Of a DNA stretch of 64,000 nucleotides, positions 43,955 through 53,001 are shown piece by piece (position 1 is the stretch's first letter; each line of letters begins with the position of its first letter). This stretch comes from an uncultured Bacteroidota bacterium. GTDB taxonomy: Bacteria; Bacteroidota; Bacteroidia; Flavobacteriales; Flavobacteriaceae. The notes below the pieces were generated by a model that saw only the letters and a list, made by a program, of their open reading frames with translations, was not told the origin of the DNA and searched no databases. The stretch is taken from positions 62,001 through 126,000 of the forward strand of contig CAJWUI010000003.1 of assembly GCA_913047695.1 (NCBI GenBank), read 5' to 3'. Made by a program: the position numbers and the translations under genes.

Positions 43955-44461
43955 ATGGAAAACACAATTGTAAATAAAGTTTCTAACAGCTCCCTTGTAA
44001 TAGTAGATCTGCAAGACTACAAGTCAAATGGAGTAAGAAGTTTAGTTGATATTTCTCAATGGTTAGAGGATGGGTTGCTTAGAGAAAAGTCATTTAGGCA
44101 GTTACTAAAAGAACATAATTGGTCCCAATATAAAGATCACTTAGTTGCTCTTGACTGCTCAGTAGAAGCTATTTTACCTGCATGGGCCACACTTTTAATA
44201 ACTACTTATTTGTCACCACATGCAAAAACTGTCATATTAGGGAGTTTAAACGACCTTGAAAAGCATCTATTTTCTAAAACAATTGATCAATTAGATTTAG
44301 AAAAATTTAAAGGGAAACCACTGATTATAAAGGGTTGTTCGGATTATTCCATACCGGAGGCATCCTACATTAATTTAATACAAAGATTACAAAAAGTGGC
44401 AAAAAGTATATTCTATGGAGAAGCATGCTCGTCTGTACCTTTATGGAAAGCAAAAAAATAG
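43955..44461 (+). CDS. DUF2480 family protein
   Basis: A 168-residue soluble protein that fits the DUF2480 family found next to suf genes in Bacteroidota. Blocks NKVSNSSLVIVDLQDY, FRQLLKEHNWSQYKDHLVALDCSVEAILPAWA and IIKGCSDYSIPEASYINLIQRLQ are visible. A cysteine in KGCSDY and one in ACSSVPLW near the C-terminus could matter if it takes part in cluster traffic, but function is unknown. Context (12 bases after sufT) suggests a SUF accessory factor; this is inference. Confidence 0.75.
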   Translation: MENTIVNKVSNSSLVIVDLQDYKSNGVRSLVDISQWLEDGLLREKSFRQLLKEHNWSQYKDHLVALDCSVEAILPAWATLLITTYLSPHAKTVILGSLNDLEKHLFSKTIDQLDLEKFKGKPLIIKGCSDYSIPEASYINLIQRLQKVAKSIFYGEACSSVPLWKAKK

Positions 44462-45750
44462 TATTGAACGGGTTTAAATCCAAAATTTTAATCATTACCT
44501 ATTATTGGCCTCCTTCAGGTGGATCGGGCGTTCAGCGGTGGATGTATTTTGCTAAATATTTAAAGAAACTAGGATATTTACCATTTGTAATAACGGTAGA
44601 TGAATCTAGAGCATCATATCCAGTTCTAGACCACTCTTTAAATGAGGAAATAAAAGACTTAAGAGTCATTAAAACACGAACTTTCGAACCATTAAAATGG
44701 TATTCAAGGATAATTACTGGAGACCAAAAATTTGGAATACCACAAGGTGAAGTAAAAACAAATAATTTATTTATGAAATTTGCTGCATATATAAGGGGAA
44801 ACCTTTTTGTGCCTGATGCAAGAAAAGGTTGGATCAATTTCGCATATCGAGCCGCGTTTAATTTAATTAAAGAAGAAAAAATTAAAAAAATAATAACCAC
44901 AGGACCTCCTCATTCAACACACTTAGTTGGCTTAAGGCTCAGGAAATATTATGATTTTAATTGGTGGGTTGATCTAAGGGATCCTTGGACAGATATTTTT
45001 TACAACACTTCATTATATCGTTCTAAAAAAGCTATTTCTAAAGATGAAAAACTTGAGAAACAAGTAATTCAAAATGCAAATGGAGTCATAACTACTGCTG
45101 GTGGAATTTTAATAGATAAGCTTAAATTGAAAGCTCCAAACCAAAAGTTCATAACTCTACCTAATGGGTATGATTCTAGGCTCATGAAAATAACCAAATC
45201 TTTACCTAAGAAAAATGGATTTCATATTGTTTATACAGGATTACTTACAGAAAATCAAAATTATAAAGTTCTTTTAGAGGTTTTAAAAAAGCTTTCAAAT
45301 TATTATAGAATTTGCTTTACGATAGCAGGAAATATAAACTCTAATATTATTAATGAAATTAAATCTAAAATACCTAAAGCAGATTTTGAGTATTTAGGTT
45401 ATCTAACTCATTCAAAAGCAGTCGCACTTATGAAAAGTGCAGATCTTTTGTGTAATTTCATTTTTAATGAAGCTGAAAATCAAATGATATCGGGGAAATT
45501 ATTAGAGTATCTAGCAACTGAAATTCCAATATTATGTATTGGAAGTCCAGATACTGAAACATCGAAAATTTTATTAGAAGCCACTAATGTCTGTATAGCT
45601 AAAGATTATGAAAAAAATATTATTGAAGATTATATAAAAAACTTAATTGATTTTGAAAAAAAACCTAAAAATAAGTCTTTAAATATAAAGAATTGGAGCC
45701 GAGAGGAAATTACAAAACGCTTAATCAAAGAAGTTTTACTTAAAAGTTAA
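44443..45750 (+). CDS. Glycosyltransferase, group-1/GT4-like
   Basis: A roughly 435-residue GT-B-type sugar transferase for an unknown surface polymer. The N-terminal domain opens with ILIITYYWPPSGGSGVQRW. The C-terminal nucleotide-binding domain includes GFHIVYTGLLTENQNYKVLLEVLKKL and the acidic ISGKLLEYLATEIPILCIGSPDTE segment, which holds the sugar-nucleotide glutamate site. The ATG at 44443 is preferred over 44425. It overlaps DUF2480 by 19 bases and abuts convergent nadD with no gap. Confidence 0.85.
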   Translation: MESKKIVLNGFKSKILIITYYWPPSGGSGVQRWMYFAKYLKKLGYLPFVITVDESRASYPVLDHSLNEEIKDLRVIKTRTFEPLKWYSRIITGDQKFGIPQGEVKTNNLFMKFAAYIRGNLFVPDARKGWINFAYRAAFNLIKEEKIKKIITTGPPHSTHLVGLRLRKYYDFNWWVDLRDPWTDIFYNTSLYRSKKAISKDEKLEKQVIQNANGVITTAGGILIDKLKLKAPNQKFITLPNGYDSRLMKITKSLPKKNGFHIVYTGLLTENQNYKVLLEVLKKLSNYYRICFTIAGNINSNIINEIKSKIPKADFEYLGYLTHSKAVALMKSADLLCNFIFNEAENQMISGKLLEYLATEIPILCIGSPDTETSKILLEATNVCIAKDYEKNIIEDYIKNLIDFEKKPKNKSLNIKNWSREEITKRLIKEVLLKS

Positions 45751-46335
45751 TTAAGCAGAATAAAAATTATTTTCTTTTATATACTCCCAACTTTTAATTG
45801 GCATTTGTGTACTCACATCAGCACCTTCATGAATTTTTTTTCTTATCTCAGAGGAGCTAATTGTTAAATTTGGAGCTTTGGGCCAAAGAATTTTTGAATG
45901 TTCTAAAAACTTTTTTGGAATTGACTTATCTATTTTTCTTGGATAAATCAATAATTCAAATCCATCTAAAATTTTATCATAATTTTTCCACTTATCAAAA
46001 GAAATAAGATTATCAGCCCCCAATATGAGTTTAAATACCTTATAAGGGTATTGTTTTTTTAATTTTGTGAGAGTTGTATGAGTATAATTTGGTTTAGGCA
46101 GTTTAAATTCAATCGTATTGACTTTAAATTTTGCATAAGATACTAGCGCTCGAGATACTATTTTAAAACGTTCAGTCTCATCTAATAGATCAGTTGCTTT
46201 TTTCCACGGATTATGAGGTGTAATTACAAACCAAATAAAATCAAGTTCAGCTTTTTTATGAAAAAAAGAAGCTAGCTCTATATGGCCATTATGTATAGGA
46301 TTAAAAGTACCAAAAAATAAACCAATTTTCTCCAT
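45751..46335 (-). CDS. nadD: Nicotinate-nucleotide adenylyltransferase
   Basis: It makes deamido-NAD from nicotinate mononucleotide and ATP, a late step of NAD synthesis. The 194 residues begin MEKIGLFFGTFNPIHNGHIELA, with the GTFNPIHNGH nucleotidyl-transfer motif (His15 and His18), and the second ISSSEIRKKIHEG motif. GADNLISFDKWKNY is in the core. It is the last gene of the run dehydrogenase-like block to yicC-gmk-nadD and lies 20 bases after gmk. It converges on the glycosyltransferase gene. Confidence 0.96.
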   Translation of the reverse strand: MEKIGLFFGTFNPIHNGHIELASFFHKKAELDFIWFVITPHNPWKKATDLLDETERFKIVSRALVSYAKFKVNTIEFKLPKPNYTHTTLTKLKKQYPYKVFKLILGADNLISFDKWKNYDKILDGFELLIYPRKIDKSIPKKFLEHSKILWPKAPNLTISSSEIRKKIHEGADVSTQMPIKSWEYIKENNFYSA

Positions 46336-46355
46336 TTAAAAATTTATTATTACGA

Positions 46356-46925
46356 TCAAGATTTTATGAATTCATTTACTATTTCTATTAATTTATTTTT
46401 TGTTACTATAAAATCATCATTTACAATTACCACATCAAATTTTTTTGATAAGGGTAATTCTTCCGCTGATTTTTTAAGCCTATATTTGATTTTTTCATCA
46501 CTTTCAGTATCCCTTTTTCTGAGTCTTATTTCCAACTCCTTAATTGAGGGAGGCATAACAAAAATGGATAATGTATTTTTGGGATATTGATTTTTTATTT
46601 TAATACCACCATAAACATCAATATCGAAAAGCACATGTTTTCCAGATTCCCAAATTCTTTTAATCTCATTTTTTAATGTTCCATAAAAGGTTCCTTTGTA
46701 AACTTCTTCATACTCTAAAAAAGCATTTTCATTGATTTTTTCCACAAACTCATCATAACTCAAAAAGTAATAATCTAAATTATTCTTTTCTTTTTTTCTT
46801 GGAGCTCTAGAGGTTGCAGAAACTGAAAAACCAAGATTGAGTTTTTCCTTTAATAGCTCTTTAACGAGTGATGTTTTACCACTTCCTGACGGAGCCGATA
46901 AGACAACAAATTTTCCTGAATCCAA
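46356..46925 (-). CDS. gmk: Guanylate kinase (TTG start)
   Basis: It phosphorylates GMP to GDP for nucleotide supply. The 189 residues contain the P-loop APSGSGKTSLVK at about 10-21, RAPRKKEKNNLDYYFLS and FYGTLKNEIKRI. The start is TTG at 46925, one base after the yicC stop, and MDSGKFVVLSAPSGSGK aligns with the normal family start. There is no ATG option upstream. It is in the same run as yicC and nadD. Confidence 0.96.
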   Translation of the reverse strand: MDSGKFVVLSAPSGSGKTSLVKELLKEKLNLGFSVSATSRAPRKKEKNNLDYYFLSYDEFVEKINENAFLEYEEVYKGTFYGTLKNEIKRIWESGKHVLFDIDVYGGIKIKNQYPKNTLSIFVMPPSIKELEIRLRKRDTESDEKIKYRLKKSAEELPLSKKFDVVIVNDDFIVTKNKLIEIVNEFIKS

Positions 46926-46926
46926 T

Positions 46927-47784
46927 CTATAAAATGTTAAGGAGTTGCTCTTTAATTTTCTCTAATTCGTCTTTCATTTGAACAACAATTTTTTGGAGAT
47001 GGGCATCATTAGCTTTTGAACCTATAGTATTTATCTCTCTTCCAATTTCTTGAGCAATAAAGCCAAGTTTTTTTCCATTAGGAGAATCTTCATTTTTAAC
47101 TTCCCGAAAATATTTGATATGATTTATTAAGCGGACTTTTTCCTCTGTTATATCAAATTTCTCAAGGTAGAATATCATCTCTTGCTCAAATCGATTAGCA
47201 TCAATTTCAATCTTGAGACTTTGTATTGATGTCAAAAGCTTTTCTCTCATTTTTTCAATCCGTTTAGGCTCTAATTCAACAACATCTTTTAGATGTGAAT
47301 CAATTAAATTTAATCTTAATTCGATGTCTTTTGCCATTTCAAGACCCTCATTTTTCTGAAAACCTTTTATATCATTGATAGCCATATCTAGATTAGATAA
47401 AAGAATCTTTTTTTCTTCCTTATCCAATTCTTCTTTTTCCGAAGAGAAGGCGTCAGGTAAACGCATTGCCATTGATATTCGCTCACTTTCGGTTGACGAT
47501 CCAATTTCTTCCAATTGTTTGATGTAAGCTTTGACTATTTTGTTGTTAATCGATGTAGGTGCTGTATCTCCGGTATATTCAACATGAATATTTAAATCAA
47601 TTTTACCCCTTTGCATCTTATTTGCTAGTTTTTTTCTAATCTCAGGGTCTAGAGGTCTTAAGTAGTTAGGGGTTCTGATTGTAATATCTGTATTCTTACT
47701 ATTTAATGATCGTATTTCAACACTAATGCACTTGCCATTGTATTGGAATTCCTTTTTTCCAAAACCTGTCATGGATAGTATCAT
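46927..47784 (-). CDS. yicC: YicC/YloC family endoribonuclease
   Basis: A 285-residue protein of the YicC family, stress-related endoribonucleases that work with RNA turnover. It begins MILSMTGFGKKEFQYNGKCISVEIRSLNSKN and has the C-terminal NTIGSKANDAHLQKIVVQMKDELEKIKEQLLNIL, both family hallmarks. It lies just upstream of gmk, a classic neighbourhood. Its start is 10 bases after the DUF1080 stop, so it seems to be read through from the sugar genes. Confidence 0.93.
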   Translation of the reverse strand: MILSMTGFGKKEFQYNGKCISVEIRSLNSKNTDITIRTPNYLRPLDPEIRKKLANKMQRGKIDLNIHVEYTGDTAPTSINNKIVKAYIKQLEEIGSSTESERISMAMRLPDAFSSEKEELDKEEKKILLSNLDMAINDIKGFQKNEGLEMAKDIELRLNLIDSHLKDVVELEPKRIEKMREKLLTSIQSLKIEIDANRFEQEMIFYLEKFDITEEKVRLINHIKYFREVKNEDSPNGKKLGFIAQEIGREINTIGSKANDAHLQKIVVQMKDELEKIKEQLLNIL

Positions 47785-47794
47785 ATTAATTTAA

Positions 47795-48523
47795 CTATAG
47801 CCTCCTAATCTTTATGTTTCTAAATGAAACTTTATTTCCATGATCCTGTAAACCTATTTTTCCTGATTTTAGTTTAGCAAATTTTTTGTACTCACATTCG
47901 TCACTAAATTTCGAATTTGCAATTAGTGAATCCCATTTTTCTCCACTTAATGGGAATTCAAGAATTTTGGTTCCATTAAGTTTCACGCTTCCCTTGTTAA
48001 TACTGTGATCTATAGTCAATAAAAAATGGTTCCATTGACCAGCAGGCTTACAAACTTCTTTATTAGGCTCGACAAGATCATAAACTGCACCGGCTTGATG
48101 GAATTTTGGTTTTTCTTTAGCATCGGGATGCCTTTCGTTGTCAATAATTTGTATCTCTGGTGCAGTTAGATAAGGTTTACTAAGATTTTCATCTTCTTGA
48201 ACTCCCCAAAAAATTCCACTGTTTCCACCCTCTGAAATATTCCATTCTATCGAAAGTTGAAAACTTTTGAAAATTTTATCTGTTACAAGTGCGTGGACAT
48301 AGTCTCCTTTAGGAATCAAGTTAGGGTCAAAGGTAAGAACTCCTTTTTTTGCAATCCATACAGACTTAACGCCTCTCCGATTATAGCGATGCCAACCATT
48401 TAAAGTTTTACCATCAAAAAGAGATTCCCAATTGTCGCTATTTTCATGAATAAAATATTCATTATTATTTTCATTACTTAAAAACAAAAACATCATTAGT
48501 AAAAAGGCAATAATATTTTTCAT
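47795..48523 (-). CDS. DUF1080 protein (3-keto-disaccharide hydrolase family), exported
   Basis: A 242-residue protein with an N-terminal signal-like hydrophobic stretch (IIAFLLMMFLFLS) and a concanavalin-like fold of the DUF1080 (PF06439) type. Blocks WESLFDGKTLNGWHRYN, GGNSGIFWGVQED, PEIQIIDNERHPD, AGQWNHFLLTIDH and GKIGLQDHGNKVSFRNIKIRRL are visible. Members of this family hydrolyse or eliminate 3-keto-glycosides. Here it sits with a Gfo/Idh oxidoreductase, two sugar isomerase-like proteins and a GMC dehydrogenase, fitting that pathway. Gap to the upstream isomerase is 4 bases. Confidence 0.8.
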   Translation of the reverse strand: MKNIIAFLLMMFLFLSNENNNEYFIHENSDNWESLFDGKTLNGWHRYNRRGVKSVWIAKKGVLTFDPNLIPKGDYVHALVTDKIFKSFQLSIEWNISEGGNSGIFWGVQEDENLSKPYLTAPEIQIIDNERHPDAKEKPKFHQAGAVYDLVEPNKEVCKPAGQWNHFLLTIDHSINKGSVKLNGTKILEFPLSGEKWDSLIANSKFSDECEYKKFAKLKSGKIGLQDHGNKVSFRNIKIRRL

Positions 48524-48527
48524 GGAT

Positions 48528-49580
48528 TTATAGGTTTAAAATATTTTTTAATAGCTGTTCATCGATTTCACCTCCTGCAAAATCATCGAAAGTCTTTTGA
48601 GTAGCTTCAATTATATGATTTTTAATAAAGGGAGCACCTTCTTTAGCTCCTTGATCAGGGCTCTTGATACAACACTCCCATTCCATTACAGCCCACACGT
48701 CGCAACCATATTCAGTAAGTTTAGTAAATATAGATTTAAAGTCAATTTGACCGTCTCCTGGAGAACGATAACGACCTGCACGGTCAATCCAATCACCATA
48801 ACCTCCGAAAGCACCTTTTTTGCCTGTTGGTTTAAACTCAGAATCTTTCACATGAAATGATTTAATAAACTCATGGTAGTGATCAATATACTCAATATAA
48901 TCTAGCTGTTGTAAAACAAAATGACTTGGATCATATAAAATATTTACTCTCTTGTGTTTATTTGTTGCTTCAAGAAAACGTTCAAATGTAACACCATCAT
49001 GAAGGTCTTCACCAGGATGAATTTCGTAACAAACGTCGACCCCATTTTCATCATATATATCTAAAATAGGGATCCATCTTTTTGCCAACTCAGCGAATCC
49101 AAGTTCTACAAGTCCTTCAGGTCTTTGAGGCCAAGGATGCCATGTATGCCAAAGTAAAGCACCTGAGAAAGTAGCATGAGTTTTTAATCCTAGGTGATTG
49201 CTTGCTTTTGCTGCTTTTTTCATAGTCTCTACTGCCCAATCTGTCCTTGCTTTAGGATTATTTTTCACAGCGTCTGGTGCGAAGTTATCAAACATTAAAT
49301 CATAAGCTGGATGTACAGCAACTAGTTGACCTTGTAGATGAGTTGAAAGTTCTGTGATTTCTAATCCAAACGAATTTATATTTCCTTTTAGTTCGTCACA
49401 GTATGTTTTGCTTTCAGCTGCCTTATCTAAATCAATAAGAAATGATTCCCATGTAGGGATTTGAATTCCCTTATAACCCAGATCAGAGGCCCACTTACAC
49501 ATCCCTTCTAGAGAGTTAAAAGGGGCTTTATTATCGACAAATTGGGCAAGAAAAATCCCAGGCCCCTTAATTGTTTTCAT
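48528..49580 (-). CDS. Sugar phosphate isomerase/epimerase family protein
   Basis: A 350-residue cytoplasmic TIM-barrel protein of the xylose-isomerase-like family. It opens MKTIKGPGIFLAQFVDNKAPFNSLEGMCKWASDLGYKGIQIPTW and carries metal-ligand blocks VCYEIHPGEDLHDGVTFERFLE, VNILYDPSHFVLQQLDY and FHVKDSEFKP. The ATG at 49580 (ATGA overlap with the Gfo gene) is chosen over 49601. The substrate is unknown; its genomic partners suggest conversion of a keto-sugar or its breakdown product. Confidence 0.85.
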   Translation of the reverse strand: MKTIKGPGIFLAQFVDNKAPFNSLEGMCKWASDLGYKGIQIPTWESFLIDLDKAAESKTYCDELKGNINSFGLEITELSTHLQGQLVAVHPAYDLMFDNFAPDAVKNNPKARTDWAVETMKKAAKASNHLGLKTHATFSGALLWHTWHPWPQRPEGLVELGFAELAKRWIPILDIYDENGVDVCYEIHPGEDLHDGVTFERFLEATNKHKRVNILYDPSHFVLQQLDYIEYIDHYHEFIKSFHVKDSEFKPTGKKGAFGGYGDWIDRAGRYRSPGDGQIDFKSIFTKLTEYGCDVWAVMEWECCIKSPDQGAKEGAPFIKNHIIEATQKTFDDFAGGEIDEQLLKNILNL

Positions 49581-50716
49581 GTTCTTTCCAAGCTTAGCCA
49601 TATATTTCCATTTTTATGCGATTCAACAACTTTTTCTATAAATAACATGCCCCTGACACCATCATTCATTGTGGGATACTCTCCATCAAACGCAGTCTCA
49701 TTTCTGAGGCCCTTGGCAACACCTTTATAGATATTACCCATAGCATCAAAGATTCCCTCGGGATGCCCGCCGGGAAGTTTTGTTCCATCTGCTGCAACTT
49801 CAGATACGTAAGCGTGACCAGGTTTAATTATTCTTTTTGGCTGATCATCAGTGATGTGATACAGTATATTTGGATTTTCTTGCTCCCACTTGAAAGCCCC
49901 TTTTTTACCATAAACTGCTACAGTTAATCCATTTTCTTCTCCCGTAGCAATTTGGCTGGCACGAATTACTCCTTTTACTTTTTCAGAAAAACGAATAAGA
50001 ACTGTACCGTCTAAATCTAATTCATTGTCATCATATAGCATGTTTAGATCTGAAAGTATATATTTTACTTCCATACCTGTTAAATATTCAGTCATCTGAA
50101 ATGCGTGGGTTCCAATATCACCAATGCACGAACTAATTCCTGCTTTTTTTGGATCCAGACGCCAAACATTTTTTCTTATCTCAGGATCATGTATAACTGG
50201 ATTGATCCAACCTTGATAGTATTGTACATCTATTTTCTGGATCTCTCCGATTTCATCTGAAGCTATCATATGTTTCATATGCCTAACCATGGGGTAGCCC
50301 GTGTAAGTATAAGTAACAGCAAATATTAATTTGTTCCTCTTTTGAAGTGTCTCTAGCTCAACGGCCTCATCATATGAAGTAGTTAAAGGTTTTTCACAGA
50401 TAACGTTAAAACCATTCTCTAGCAACTTCTTTGCCATTGGGAAATGCAAAAAATTTGGAGTAAGAACAGAAACTACTTCAATACGTTCCTCACTAGGTTT
50501 TTTTATTTCTTCCTCTATAAAAGTATCAAAGTCAACGTAAACTCTTTTAGTATCTAAACCAATCTTTTTGGCAAATTTTATATTTTCTTCATAATCAGGA
50601 TTAAACACGCCTCCAACTATTTGATATCGATCATACATATTTGAAGCAACACGATGTAATACACCAATTAATGAGTCACCACCCCCACCTAATATTCCAA
50701 GTTTAATTTTATTCAT
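49577..50716 (-). CDS. Gfo/Idh/MocA family oxidoreductase
   Basis: A 379-residue NAD(P)-dependent sugar oxidoreductase. The N-terminal Rossmann loop is LGILGGGGDSLIGVLHR and the family EKP motif is NVICEKPLTTSYDEA near residue 105. The C-terminal alpha/beta domain has ISSCIGDIGTHAFQMTEYLTG. There is no signal peptide, so it works in the cytoplasm. It may oxidise or reduce a 3-keto-sugar in line with its DUF1080 and isomerase partners. Start and stop overlap its neighbours by 4 bases. Confidence 0.9.
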   Translation of the reverse strand: MNKIKLGILGGGGDSLIGVLHRVASNMYDRYQIVGGVFNPDYEENIKFAKKIGLDTKRVYVDFDTFIEEEIKKPSEERIEVVSVLTPNFLHFPMAKKLLENGFNVICEKPLTTSYDEAVELETLQKRNKLIFAVTYTYTGYPMVRHMKHMIASDEIGEIQKIDVQYYQGWINPVIHDPEIRKNVWRLDPKKAGISSCIGDIGTHAFQMTEYLTGMEVKYILSDLNMLYDDNELDLDGTVLIRFSEKVKGVIRASQIATGEENGLTVAVYGKKGAFKWEQENPNILYHITDDQPKRIIKPGHAYVSEVAADGTKLPGGHPEGIFDAMGNIYKGVAKGLRNETAFDGEYPTMNDGVRGMLFIEKVVESHKNGNIWLSLERT

Positions 50717-51924
50717 ACTGTTTTTATTTTAATAGTTTCATTCTTAAAAAGAAATAAAAATAAAGTTAAAACAACAAAAGAAAAAATAGCAGGTTGAAAC
50801 CATATATTCTTCCATAAATGACCCGAATCAGTAATGTATTGGTCGGTTAACCATCCTGCAAATCTGAATCCAATAAGCATTCCGACACCATAAGTCGCCA
50901 AGGTTATTAACCCTTGTGCAGTACTTTTATATTTTTCACCAGCTTTGAAGTCAGTATATATTTGGCCTGAAACAAAAAAGAAATCATAGCATACACCATG
51001 AAGAACTATTCCAAAAATTAACATCCATGCTTGGCTTCCCACATTTCCATATGCAAACAAAATATAGCGTATCCCCCAAGCTAAAATACCCACAATCAAT
51101 GCATTTTTAATTCCATATCTTTTAATAAAAACGGGAAGTAGAAGTAAGAACAATACCTCTGAAATTTGTCCAAAAACCATTTTCGAGGCAGCCGCTTTCA
51201 TCCCTATTTCATTTAAAAACTGATTAGCATGTTGATAATAAAATGCTAAGGGGATACAAATAAGAATTGATGCAATAAAGAAGAACAAAAACCCCCTGTC
51301 TTTTAACATAGACAAAGCATCAATACCCAAAATTTCACGATAAGATATTCTTTTGTTAGCACCTAATTTTGGAGGCGTATTAGGGAGAGTAAAACAATAA
51401 AGCCCTAGCAGGGCAGACGCAGCTGAAGACATGTAGAAAGAATATTTTAATGTTTGGTTCCCTTCCCATTCAAAGAAACCAATTACTAATCCAGCTACTA
51501 TCCAACCTACGCTTCCTAAAACTCTGATTGACGCAAATTGTTTTGACGGGTCTTCCATTTGGTTAAATGCCACGGAATTTGATAAGGCTAATGTGGGCAT
51601 ATACAAAAGCATATAGATAAAAATGTAAGGATAAAAATTTGAAAAATCGCTAGAGTTGCTGGCAACATACAATAATAATGCACCCATAATGTGAAGAATA
51701 CCTAAAATTTTCTGAGCTTCAAAATAGCGATCTGCAATTAATCCAATAACAAAAGGAGCAATTATAGCACCTATAGATTGTGTCTCATAAGCTAGTGCAA
51801 GTTGCCCACCAGATGCCTTAAATTCTTGAGAAAGAAATGTACCCATTGTGACAAACCATCCTCCCCAAATAAAAAATTCAAGGAAAAAAAGTAAAGAAAG
51901 TTGGATACGCTTAAGCAGGGCCAT
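50713..51924 (-). CDS. MFS transporter, NupG/XapB-like sugar or nucleoside permease
   Basis: A 403-residue major-facilitator protein with 12 membrane segments. It opens LLKRIQLSLLFFLEFFIWGGWFVTMGTFLSQ, a pattern of the nucleoside:H+ symporter (NupG) group. GLIADRYFEAQKILG sits after the second segment. In Bacteroidota this group is often embedded in sugar-oxidation clusters with Gfo/Idh and isomerase genes. The carried substrate is inferred as a sugar or keto-sugar rather than a nucleoside. It is coupled to both neighbours by short gaps. Confidence 0.85.
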   Translation of the reverse strand: MALLKRIQLSLLFFLEFFIWGGWFVTMGTFLSQEFKASGGQLALAYETQSIGAIIAPFVIGLIADRYFEAQKILGILHIMGALLLYVASNSSDFSNFYPYIFIYMLLYMPTLALSNSVAFNQMEDPSKQFASIRVLGSVGWIVAGLVIGFFEWEGNQTLKYSFYMSSAASALLGLYCFTLPNTPPKLGANKRISYREILGIDALSMLKDRGFLFFFIASILICIPLAFYYQHANQFLNEIGMKAAASKMVFGQISEVLFLLLLPVFIKRYGIKNALIVGILAWGIRYILFAYGNVGSQAWMLIFGIVLHGVCYDFFFVSGQIYTDFKAGEKYKSTAQGLITLATYGVGMLIGFRFAGWLTDQYITDSGHLWKNIWFQPAIFSFVVLTLFLFLFKNETIKIKTV

Positions 51925-51926
51925 CT

Positions 51927-52895
51927 TTAAATTTTAGAAGCTGCTTTTTCTAATAATTTTTTTGTCGCAATTATACCGTCTATTTCTGAGAGCTTGTTAC
52001 CTTCATATTCTACACCTATATATCCGGTATATCCGGCATCTTTCGCAATTGATAATAATTTATAGTAGTCTAATACAGTCTCATCTCCATTAGAATCAAA
52101 TTCATACGATTTTGCACTCAGACCAAACGCTCTAGGCAACATTTCTGAAATCCCTAAATAAGGGTCGTATAAATCCCTACAATTTTTGTCCCTTAAAGCT
52201 CCATAACCCTCACTCATACAAAAGTTGCCAAAATCTGGTAAAGTTCCACAATTTTCTAAATCCACTTGGTTTATAACTTTCATCAATAAACTTGCATTGG
52301 ATGATAATCCTCCATGATTTTCAACAATTACATTTATGTTCATAGGTTTAGCGTATTTAGAAAGCACGTTAAGGCTTTCTACTGAATAGTTAATCCAGTT
52401 TTCTATTTCTTTTTCTCCTTTGAGATTTACTCTTATCGCTGAACAATTCATTTTGCTAGCAGCCTTAATCCAAGTTTTGTGATTTTCCACAGCCAACTTT
52501 CTTTCTTCAATATTGGAACTCGCTAAATTACCTTCACCATCAATCATAATAAGAACATTTTTTAAATTGTACTTAGCAGCAAGCTCATTGTTTCTTGTAA
52601 TAAACTCTTCTATCGCTGATGCTTTGTCTTGACTCCCTGTTACATCTGAATATAAAGCGCTTACATATTCTAATCCTTCAAAACCTAAATCATGCGCAAT
52701 TTTTGCAAAGTCATACGGAGATACTTTACCTTCCCATATAGAATTATGTATAGACCATTGAGCTAAAGAGGTCTTAAAAAATTTTTCCTGGTTTGAGTTC
52801 TGGGCTTTAATTTCATTTTTACACGAGAATTGACTCAAAAAACAAAAAATCAATAAAGTAGTTTTAGTTAAGTTATTTAAATTCATTCGTTTCAT
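51927..52895 (-). CDS. Sugar phosphate isomerase/epimerase-like lipoprotein
   Basis: A TIM-barrel protein of about 322 residues with an N-terminal lipoprotein signal (TTLLIFCFLSQFSC). Blocks FAKIAHDLGFEGLEYVSALYSDV, NVIVENHGGLSSNASLLMKVINQ and CGTLPDFGNFCMSEGY are visible, typical of the xylose-isomerase-like fold. It would act in the periplasm or on the cell surface. Three in-frame ATGs (52904, 52895, 52886) are close together, and the choice among them is uncertain. It is the first gene of the minus-strand sugar run. Confidence 0.8.
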   Translation of the reverse strand: MKRMNLNNLTKTTLLIFCFLSQFSCKNEIKAQNSNQEKFFKTSLAQWSIHNSIWEGKVSPYDFAKIAHDLGFEGLEYVSALYSDVTGSQDKASAIEEFITRNNELAAKYNLKNVLIMIDGEGNLASSNIEERKLAVENHKTWIKAASKMNCSAIRVNLKGEKEIENWINYSVESLNVLSKYAKPMNINVIVENHGGLSSNASLLMKVINQVDLENCGTLPDFGNFCMSEGYGALRDKNCRDLYDPYLGISEMLPRAFGLSAKSYEFDSNGDETVLDYYKLLSIAKDAGYTGYIGVEYEGNKLSEIDGIIATKKLLEKAASKI

Positions 52896-52962
52896 TTGTA
52901 TCATTTGTCTTATTTATTGACTTAAATTTATATAAAATATAATGATCAAGGAAGAAATTATA

Positions 52963-52970
52963 TATATTTG
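52963..52970 (+). promoter_or_regulatory. Promoter -7 box for the GMC dehydrogenase genes
   Basis: TATATTTG at 52963-52970, 31 bases before the GMC start at 53002, matches TAnnTTTG. No -33 TTG is evident. The spacer also separates the oppositely oriented sugar run. Confidence 0.5.
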
Positions 52971-53001
52971 ATCACTTACAAAGAATAGGTACTTTCTATT
53001 T

